Shown here: piece by piece, positions 56,300-64,000 of the stretch
Layout: each line of letters begins with the position of its first letter
Numbering within the stretch: position 1 is the first letter of the stretch
Assembly (NCBI GenBank): GCA_963921425.1
Contig: OY992840.1
Coordinates: 6,698,501 to 6,762,500, forward strand
DNA from: Dryas octopetala
Taxonomy: Eukaryota > Streptophyta > Magnoliopsida > Rosales > Rosaceae
Length of the DNA stretch: 64,000 nucleotides
Reading direction: 5' to 3'
Translations under genes and position numbers: made by a program
The notes under the pieces: generated by a model
What the model saw: the letters and a program-made list of their open reading frames with translations, nothing else
The model's database searches: none
Told to the model about the DNA's origin: nothing

Positions 56300-56529
56300 T
56301 TGACACGTGGCGGGGGGAATTAAGGGTGACCATGTGACATGGAAGTAGCAGATGTGGCGTCGACATGTGAAGTTGCGGTGGAGGGAATTAAGCTATAAAG
56401 ATGCTAAAGAGGGTAGCGTCACTCCCATATATGTTCAATTTTTACCCAGAAACCCAGAAGCAAAGAAAGAGTATGCCAGTTTCAAATGATCCTTTCTCAA
56501 CCCATACTTGGCTTATTGATAATCCATGA
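56300..56529 (+). promoter_or_regulatory. Promoter-like block with ABRE/G-box and TATA, followed by a 18-residue ORF
   Basis: tgACACGTGGCg (about 56301-56311) is a strong ABRE/G-box match. Related gatgtggcgtcgacatgtg and similar words follow. A TATAAAG lies at 56394-56400 and an A/C-rich leader precedes an ATG at 56473, whose frame stops after 18 codons. It looks like the promoter of a stress gene whose body is missing, or a gene too short to recognise. Function is inference. Confidence 0.35.
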
Positions 56530-57525
56530 TCCACTTCCTTTTGTAGTACCCTACTCTATTGTTTGCCACCACTCGAGAAGCAAAAGACATTCTGTATAAT
56601 CGTAATACCGTCACGTAGTGGGAATTAGTTCACTTGGTATAATATAGGTGGATATTATTAGTACTATACATTCAAAGTATAAACATGTCGTCCACCTATC
56701 TTATCAAAAGTGAATTGGTTACATCACATTATAGTAAAATAATTGTTCTTTATGGTGACTAGTGACATGGTAGGAGTGGGTGATGTGGTGTCGGAGGTGG
56801 AGGTGACATGGCAATGGAGGTCCCCATAGAGGTTGCCACATGGCATGCATACAAGTTGATACTTGGTGAGCTTCAAAATTGAAAATATTTAAAGGGCAAT
56901 TGAATAAATTTCAATTCCCTAATCAATCGTGTTTGACTTAAAACTAATAAAATTCAAAGCACTATGACCATTTCTTAGAAAGGAAACTATTTATGACATT
57001 TTCCTTATTTTGAAATTATTTAATTAGTGACCAAAAACTTAAAGTTGATAAAATTCAAGGTTAGTACTTAGTAGTTATTTTGCCCCTTTAAATATAACCC
57101 GTTCGTCAAGTTGCTCCTGAAATAAAAAATTTGGTTGATTGAACCATCAAACTTTTAAAAATAAGTAAATGTGGGCCAATTTTTTAGGACTTAATCCAAA
57201 TTTTCTTCCAAAAGATCGTGTAACGGAAAAATGGACAATTCACGTCCAAAGCCATATGTGGGTTAAATGCGGTTTGACATTACCAAGACTTGCCCCTTTC
57301 TGGAAAAATAGGACACGAAAAGGAACAAAATTTGGTGGTGAGTTGAGACAAACTCACAAGACCTATGTAAGACTTTGGATTTGAATTTTTTAATTTGCCC
57401 TCACTTGAAGAACACATGACATCTTTTGGATGAAAATTTTGATGAAATTCTAGGAAATTGACCTATATTGACCTATTTTTAAAAGTTAGATGGCTTAATT
57501 TACCAAATTTTTAATTTAAGAAACA
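56530..57525. other. Intergenic sequence, no gene supported
   Basis: AT-rich sequence with a short GA/GT-rich patch near 56760-56830 (gacatggtaggagtgggtgatgtgg...). The ORF at 57169-57384 has no family features. Confidence 0.4.
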
Positions 57526-57534
57526 ATTTGACAC

Positions 57535-57937
57535 ACAGGTAAAACCGAACTAAACCATTCATTATATTTTTTTATTTTTTTTATATGTGGCATATTGTGA
57601 TTGGACTGTCATAGTTATTTGTTTGCTTAATACATATTCTCATATTGATATTATTGCATGTTTTATTGTTTTGTTAGTGTAGATTGTGCATTTGAATGTT
57701 TTAGTGAATTTATTTCAAATTTAATAATTAATTATTTGATTAGTGCTAGTTGAATTCTTTTTTTTTTTTACACACAAACCGCTTAATCAAACTGAGCCAA
57801 ACCAGTTATGAGTGGTTTGGTTTGATTCGGTTCACAAACTATTTTTGTGTTAGACCGGACCAAACCAAACCGTTAAAGTTTCTTAGTTTGGTTTCCAGTT
57901 TGATGTCCAAACCGGACCGCGCCCACCTCTACTGCAA
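57535..57937. mobile_element. Transposon fragment truncating the upstream RALF-like copy
   Basis: It contains accaaaccggttcgg-type words (gtttggtttgattcggttcac, ccggaccaaaccaaaccg) and ends ccggaccgcgcccacctcta, a terminus style common in small plant DNA transposons. A matching left terminus is not obvious. Directly after it begins sequence homologous to the 3' part of the RALF-like gene. Confidence 0.45.
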
Positions 57938-58185
57938 ATCTTGTCCAAGCTAAAGCTCCCTAGAAGAATGAAGATTTCTTGAAAATTTCTTTTGTGAGAA
58001 CTAATGTCTCATTGACTTTGTAGCAAGGAATAAGGCTAATGAAGGTGAAAGTTTGACTTTCATTAATGGACAAGAAACATTTTTTTGAAAGTGTTTACTT
58101 AATTTTCTCTTTTTATTTATTATTATTTTTATTCAAATTTCTCATTTTAATTGCACAACAAAAGGCATTCCATTTAGTCGGAAAA
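57938..58185 (+). pseudogene. 3' remnant of a tandem copy of the RALF-like gene
   Basis: From aaatcttgtccaagctaaagctccctaga the sequence aligns with 59197-59425 of the intact copy: atgtctcattgactttgtagca, gaaacattttt, agtgttt(t)acttaattttctctttttattta and ttagtcgg all match in order. Only the last few codons and the 3' UTR remain; the 5' part is replaced by transposon sequence. Confidence 0.75.
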
Positions 58186-58264
58186 TCAAGAATACTGGTA
58201 TAAAATAGACGTAACCGAGCCAATACGAGAAAGACAAGGCACATGCTCAACATTGACAAAACCT

Positions 58265-58870
58265 AAGACACATTAGAAAATTTCGCCGAAATTTTGAGGT
58301 TTTCAGGAAGTTTTCAAAATTTTGGCAAAATTTTCCAAAATCTAAACGAAAATTGTTTGGTATTTTGATAAAATCTCCCCCCTCCCCAAAAAATGAAAAT
58401 TTTCTCCTTACCTACAATTGAGGAGCAATTTACAACTGAGAAATAGAAAACACATATATCTCAGCTATTAACTATGATTTGCTAGAATTAAGGGTGTGAT
58501 TAATGCACGATTGCTAAGATTATGTGATACGATGTGCTAGAGTTTAGGTATTATGAATATATGGTGTCCCCAACTTAGATTTCATTGGATTTTAAATATC
58601 CAATGAAATCTAAGTGTCCCCAAGTCAAATTTTAATGGATTCCAAAGAAATCAAGGTGTCCCCAACTCAGATTTTAATGGATTCTAATGAAATCTAGGTG
58701 TCCTAAAAAAGTCATAGATTTCATTAAGTGAAGGATTTTAATGAATTTTGATACATTTTTTACACATAAAAAATTCCATAAGAATTCTAGTTAATTTCCT
58801 TGGATTTTGATGGATTATATGAATTATAAAATCTATTAAAATCTGAGTTGGAGATACACCCTTAAAATTT
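58265..58870. repeat. Repeat patch: gaaatttt-type block and a tandem ggtgtccccaactcagattt repeat
   Basis: At 58270-58380 gaaatttt(g/c)-type words recall 14790-15035. From about 58560 a ~58-base unit built on gtgtccccaa(c/g)t(c/t)(a)gatttt(a)atgga repeats about three times. A hairpin atttcattggattttaaatatccaatgaaat lies at 58581-58611. The outer ends aagggtgt (58490) and acaccctta (58856) may be the termini of one element. Confidence 0.5.
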
Positions 58871-58997
58871 CTCAAGATACATAATATTTAATTAACTGTA
58901 TAGTCTGTATTTATATACATCACATTGTATATTCCCTTGCATACGTACAAAACAACTGTCTAAGCAAAATAAAAAAGAATTCTTGAGGCTTTCCAAC

Positions 58998-59228
58998 ATG
59001 AAGTCATGGTTGGTGTATTTGATACTTTTTACTAGCATGGTGGTGCTGAGCCATGGGGATATGGAGGTGACTAGGATGCAAGGCATGGCCAAGAGAACAA
59101 CAATGCCACATGGAGCTATTCTTCCACCTCCTAGTAACCCATATGACCGTGGTTGCTCGCCGATCGACTGCTGCCGTCAGGGTGGTGGTTCACCCATGTA
59201 TAATCTTATCCAAGTTAAAGCTCCCTAG
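58998..59228 (+). CDS. RALF-like small secreted peptide, divergent
   Basis: The 76-residue ORF begins MKSWLVYLILFTSMVVLSHG, a clear signal peptide with cleavage probably after HG. Near the C terminus NPYDRGCSPIDCCR matches the RALF C-terminal signature (NPY-x-RGC-x-x-I-x-x-C). The usual YISY motif and first Cys pair are absent, so the mature peptide would be a short, divergent RALF. RALFs are apoplastic signals that bind CrRLK1L receptors such as FERONIA with LLG co-receptors; whether this one does is unknown. The tail after the motif (GGGSPMYNLIQVKAP) is unusual. Upstream there is a truncated tandem copy. Confidence 0.7.
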   Translation: MKSWLVYLILFTSMVVLSHGDMEVTRMQGMAKRTTMPHGAILPPPSNPYDRGCSPIDCCRQGGGSPMYNLIQVKAP

Positions 59229-60294
59229 AACAATGAAAATTTCATCAAGGAGAATCCTTTAGTGAGTACTAATAATGTCTCATTGACTTTGTAGCATGAT
59301 ATAAGGATAAGAAACATTTTTCAAAGTGTTTTACTTAATTTTCTCTTTTTATTTACTTTTACTTCCCTTCTTTTTATTTAAATATCGTCTTTTAGAGTTA
59401 TTCAACAAAAGGTAACTCATTTTAGTCGGAACATCACCTTCCAACATCGTACAAAGTGTTTTCACCACAAAAAAAAAAAAAAAAAAAAAAAAAAACCACA
59501 TAATAGATATCGATCATAATAGTAGGTCTCCATAAAATTTAAACTTCAAATTATATTAAAATGAAATGGAGATTATTGTGGCTACATCACCAAATGATCC
59601 TTGGCACAATCATTATAAAGGTTTGCTAAAAATTTGAATAATTATTATCTTTTTGGACACAGGTCCTCTGCAGGAATTTTTCTCTGCTAAGATCTGCTTG
59701 ACTTCTGTTTGAAAGCATACCAACTCATTTAAATTCCATCTTAGTGGCTACAAATTTGGCAACACTTAATTAAAAAAAAAACAAACAAAAAACTCCTTCC
59801 ACAAATAGAAAGCACAAATGCCATTCCACTCAACTATATTTGTTTGCTTTAGAATATGAATCGATCGAGGCATAATAAACCAGTGGGTAGAGGCCATCAA
59901 CTTCACTTCAATATCCTTCAAATTTTAGTTCCAAAGCAATTAAAACTTTGAAAAACAACAATTTTCAATTATTTCAGACTCAATTTTGTATTTGTTCTTC
60001 TTACAAGTAGGAATTATAGGAAGAACGTGGTAGCAGAAAAAACAATGTAAATTCTGAAAATAAACCCTCAACCCAGCACAATTTATTTATTTTTGTTCCA
60101 AAGCAAAAACGCATAATTTTGGGAATCAGAACTTCATTCATTACACATTTGCTTTCTTTTGAATTAATAGATGCAAGCTAAGATTCAATAATACTGGCAT
60201 AAAATAGAGCCAAGAATTCATAAATGCAGCCCTGCTGTACATAGAACAAGTTGTCTAAAACTAAAGAAGTCAAAATGGAGTTTTAATATACACA
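59229..60294. other. 3' UTR of the RALF-like gene and intergenic sequence
   Basis: The homology to the upstream copy ends near 59425. An A27 run lies at 59469-59495. No further gene is seen. Confidence 0.4.
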
Positions 60295-60304
60295 TATTAA
60301 CATA

Positions 60305-60862
60305 GAGGAAATTACAGATTTGGTCTACTTATTTTATACCTAGTTCAATTTTGGTCCACGATCTTTTTTAAGTACGTTCTGTTTTAGTCCATTAATTGTT
60401 CTACTTGTTCAATAAAGGTCTAATCCGAAATTTCATTTTTGGAGTTTATGATTTTAAATCTTTTGTGTTGTGTTTTCTTCAATTATAATTGAAGTATATG
60501 TTATATCTCATCATTTCTTAGTCATAGGAACCAATTTGGAGTATTAGAATCGAAGAGTATTGAAGTTGGGTGAAGTTTGAAAATGTAAAAATTTTATGGG
60601 AAAAATTAGTTGTTTCGGGTACCCTACTTTAAGGTTAATTATCTTGAGTTTTAGAACTCTAATTTGAATAATCTTTATATGGGTGTAAAGAGGATATGAA
60701 TAGCTTTAAAATAGGGTCAAATGTGGGTCAAATTTGAGAAAACAAATCTGGACATTTATTGAACAAATGAAATAATTAGTGGACCAAAATAGCATTTAAA
60801 AAAGATCGTGGACTAAAATTAAACTAACTATAAAATAAGTGAACTAAATCTGTAATTTCCTT
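60305..60862. mobile_element. 558-bp fold-back element with 10-bp target duplication
   Basis: The ends GAGGAAATTACAGATTTGGT and aaatctgtaatttcctt are inverted repeats with arms of ~230 bases in diverged form. TATTAACATA flanks both sides (60295-60304 and 60863-60872). The right half holds tttcgggtaccctacttt...taattatcttgagtt and cctctttacaccca-type sequence (in reverse), as in the elements at 938 and 50104. No ORF. Confidence 0.8.
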
Positions 60863-60874
60863 TATTAACATAAA

Positions 60875-63800
60875 ACATACATTTGTTTCTCCATTTCCAT
60901 AAGATCCACCAGCCAAAGTTCCATTCAGATCCAACATGGTAATCATAAACTTTTGCAAACATGGTTTTTATAAAGTTTTAAATATTAGGTTTATAGCAAA
61001 TTAGGGTTTTTTTAACTTGTCTTTGAAGAAAACAAATTCCCTTTATTGTTTTTGAGTGCTCGCTTGATTTTTGAGACAAATCTATGATCACATGCACAAA
61101 TTTTTATCTCAAAAGATATTTAATTTGTCACCGTGAGTTTGAACCTTGAAAATCTTTAAAAGGAATATTTCTCTCGATCAAAATCTTTGAAATATATTTG
61201 AACAACTAGTAATTAACATAAGAAAGGTATGCCTAGACTGGAAACTGATTTGTACGTGTACCCTATATGTATTCTAGAAATGTATTCTGAAATTAAAACA
61301 TGTCAAATAAAAAACTTACCTGATGCATAAGATTCTTGCTACACTAGTTAGTCAAAAAATTGCTGAATAACAGAAACTAAACTTCCATTCGGAATGGTTA
61401 GAACTTTGATTTTATAATCTATACTTAGAAACTTAAAATCCCAATTCGATCTGTTTGCCATCTAACTGAAGTGTGAAACCAAAACAAGGTTTTGTTTCAA
61501 AACTACCTGGATCAGATCTAACTGTATGGGATACAAGATATAAAACTTGGAGCTTTTAAGTTGAACTTTGAAAACCTGATCTTTATGATAATCAAAACAG
61601 ATACAATTTACTTATTTTCGTTTCTTGTTATGCAAACATCATTAGTAGGCCTTTTGATTCTTAAGCATGTATGGAAGGGCTTTGATACCACATGTAATCT
61701 ACATATACCAAAACAGATATATACGTACCTTAGGCATACATGAATAAGAACGCAACATGAAACACAACCCTTTACCATAGACTAACCTGGAATTGAGGAA
61801 GACATGATGGAATGCTTGAACTAGCCTTCTGCTATCTCTACAACTATGAAGTAACTGGTTTATGGGGCTCAATTTTCTGCAGTACGTATCTATGAGAGCA
61901 TGGACTATCTTTATTTATAAGGGTTAGCTCGACAAGTCCTACCCATAATGAACTAAGACATATGGTTAAACATTAATTGCCCCTTAAAAATAGTCCAATA
62001 GTCCTAATTCATATCTAGATGAGCTATTTCAGCTCCTATTAAGTCCCTTAATTCTTATAGAATACTGATAGTATATATAGCTGGTATAAGGATGAATCCG
62101 GATTGATCTAGGTGAACTCAATTTCTTGTTCCTGAAGTCATGATGAGTTGTTGTCATTGTCTAAGTGAACTAGTGTATGTCCATATAGAATTCTTACATG
62201 GACCTCCTAATTTGAGATGAAGTGTCAAATTCATGCTTGTCCTTGGGTTCAGTTACTTAGTTCTAAAAGTATGCTAGGAGTTATACCGGCTATGCTTTCA
62301 AACCTCTAATTATCCACGTTTAGGACATCTTGCTATCTTAAACCTATGATTTGTTTTCATTAGGTTGTGAAAGGATAATATATAATGTCAATTATGGATT
62401 AGACTGGATTGGTCCACTGTTGTTTACAAAATTTGACAGGTACAATCATGCCACTAGAACTAAAGTACGATTGCATACAAAAATATAGCATGCATGATAA
62501 CCAGTCCGTCATAAAAATGCATTGCATGTTATGTGTCTGCCTGTTGCCTTGTCACATTGTTTTGTTAAGGTTTTGAGTGGATAATTAGTATAACTTCTAG
62601 GATTATGGTTAAATAAGGCTGTTAACATGTTAGATTTTGGATTCTAGTTTAAGAATAGGGTTTCTATTTGTAAGTGAAACTCAGTTTTAATAAATAGTTG
62701 TTTTTTAAAAACCCTATATTTATTAAATTTATTTAACTTATGTATAAAGATTTTGGGTTGATTAAGCAAATGATCAGCTGAATTGGTAAAGCTCAACCCT
62801 ACACAGACCTAGTATTTGCAGTAAAGTTAGGCAACATGGTTGACTACATAGTGATCTCGGATTCCGAACCAGAGTCTCCAATCCCACCCACTCAGACACC
62901 CACAACTCCAGTTTACAATAGTGATGAAGATCCTTAATTCTATGACAGTGTGTGTATACCACCTGAAGTGCCCTCTTCTCCCTTATTTAATTCCCTTATA
63001 CTTTCTTAGAGGTTTGAAGTTTAAAGAGATATGTCTCATATTTTTATTCAAAGCTCTTGTTTTTATTTAAACGAATAAATTTTTCAAATGCCTTACTTCC
63101 AAGCTGTTTTGAGGAAATAATTTAGAGCTTGTAGAGAACTTTTACAATCTTGTTTTGTAAGGAGTTTGAGGGCCAGACATTTTAAAAAGAATTTCTTACT
63201 GATACAACCTTAATTAGGGCTCACAAACCATGCATGCTTCTAGTAGCACTCTGTCCTACCTATTCAATCTCGAGTATAACAAAAAAAGAAGTATAGCTTT
63301 ATATTAATCATTTGATTTTAGGATTACTTATCACAGACTTAGTAATCATTTATAAACTTGGATGTCCACTAGCTGTGGCACTGCCACCAAACCTTCTAGG
63401 CTCAAGTTTGGGGTGTAACAGGCCTCCCCTTTACATTTTTTCAATGTAGGATAAATAACTATGCCAATAATATAACACAAGCATACTCATTGAATTTTTT
63501 CACCCAATAATATAATTTTTTAGAATAAATATTCAATATGATATCAGAGCCACCAACATTAATTACATACCCTTAAAAAAATAGAAAATTAGGATTAAAT
63601 ACTAAATATTAATAGTTTTTCAGTAAAGCAGCAATATACTATTTTTTTTTTTAATTTAGGTACTAACCTAGAGCAAGACATGTTGGATTAGGTCACAAAT
63701 CGGTTTGCTATACAGTTATTACTGTCGAATAATCACAGTTGTGACTATTTCAAATTCATAAAAATTCAAAATTTATAAGAGTTTAATGTTTTTTATTTAA

Positions 63801-64000
63801 GCTTGAAAGATGAAGTCATATAACCTAGAAACTAAACATTAAAATTTAAGCTTTGCAAATATTGAAAAAATAATAAATCAATAAAAAAGTTATGACTGTT
63901 AGATAGTCACACCTTGGTATAACTATATATGTTTTTTAAAGTTGGTACCTAAACTGAAATTTAGTATCTAAAGTGAAATAATATAAATATTTTGGTAATT
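60875..64000. other. AT-rich intergenic sequence, no supported gene
   Basis: Nothing here has clear coding character. A 33-codon ORF starts at 62838 (see findings). A phrase gtttggggtgtaacaggcctcc near 63405-63427 and gatatcagagccacc near 63540 faintly recall LTR ends and primer sites, but no element can be assembled. Confidence 0.4.
62838..62939 (+). other. 33-codon acidic ORF of unknown nature
   Basis: The ORF reads MVDYIVISDSEPESPIP, then a Thr/Pro-rich part, and ends NSDEDP. The frame continues past the stop for another 23 sense codons in similar style (DSVCIPPEVPSSP), which suggests a decayed longer coding sequence. YIVISDSE resembles a SUMO-interacting motif followed by acid and Ser residues. 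No family is recognised. Confidence 0.25.

Noticed and set aside
63405..63560. LTR end plus primer binding site (ggtgtaaca ... gatatcagagccacc)
   Set aside because: The two phrases are more than 100 bases apart, the primer motif has a mismatch, and no LTR pair or ORF is present.
1..64000. CRISPR arrays, bacterial operons, ribosomal RNA genes
   Set aside because: None seen; gene structure and repeats are those of plant nuclear DNA.

Overview
The window is eukaryotic plant nuclear DNA, most likely from a woody eudicot. It has intron-bearing genes with GT..AG borders and an AT-rich background full of homopolymers and short repeats. It carries plant-specific families (a HAIKU1-type VQ protein, a PYR/PYL ABA receptor, a RALF-like peptide, an AP2/ERF fragment) and plant transposons (Ty1/copia, Mutator-like, hAT-like, PIF/Harbinger). 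I cannot name the species from sequence alone.

Layout. 0.4-1.6 kb: two small DNA transposons with target duplications, one with a long GA microsatellite. 2.7-3.0 kb: an intronless conserved plant gene of unknown function. 5.4-7.6 kb: a minus-strand gene for a small basic protein. 8.7-10.2 kb: a decayed PIF/Harbinger transposase pseudogene. 12.4-13.8 kb: a satellite-like array of about eight ~180-bp units in strict A-B alternation. 15.3-15.8 kb: an old LTR fragment. 17.4-18.4 kb: the HAIKU1-like VQ gene. 21-25 kb: fold-back elements. 26.0-26.6 kb: a PYL1-like ABA receptor. 29.2-34.9 kb: a young copia retrotransposon with 278-bp LTRs that read as identical, inserted minus strand. 36.0-39.0 kb: a four-exon minus-strand gene of unknown function. 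39.25-43.27 kb: a hAT-like non-autonomous element holding a broken copy of an ERF repressor gene. 44.0-49.7 kb: a complete Mutator-like element. 50-52 kb: more fold-back elements. 52-56 kb: the BOU mitochondrial carrier gene with long 5' introns. 58-59.3 kb: a RALF-like peptide gene and the 3' remnant of a tandem copy. 60.3-60.9 kb: another fold-back element. The rest is AT-rich sequence where I see no gene.

How the parts relate. The host genes look unconnected to one another; there is no pathway cluster. The main structure is the transposon community. The 5.7-kb Mutator-like element has ~310-bp TIRs that are almost identical, a three-exon transposase gene with an intact DDE triad, SWIM finger and zinc knuckle, and a second, convergently transcribed gene for a GRF zinc-finger/membrane-helix protein. 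This arrangement resembles maize MuDR, with the GRF gene in the mudrB position. Several small fold-back elements share its terminal AAATTAC sequence, 9-10-bp target duplications and, in two cases, an inner ACGT box, so it could be their mobilising partner. The hAT-like element shows gene capture, and an LTR core promoter sits directly upstream of the captured ERF piece.

Most exon borders were read by eye from splice consensus and frame continuity; none is backed by transcript data.
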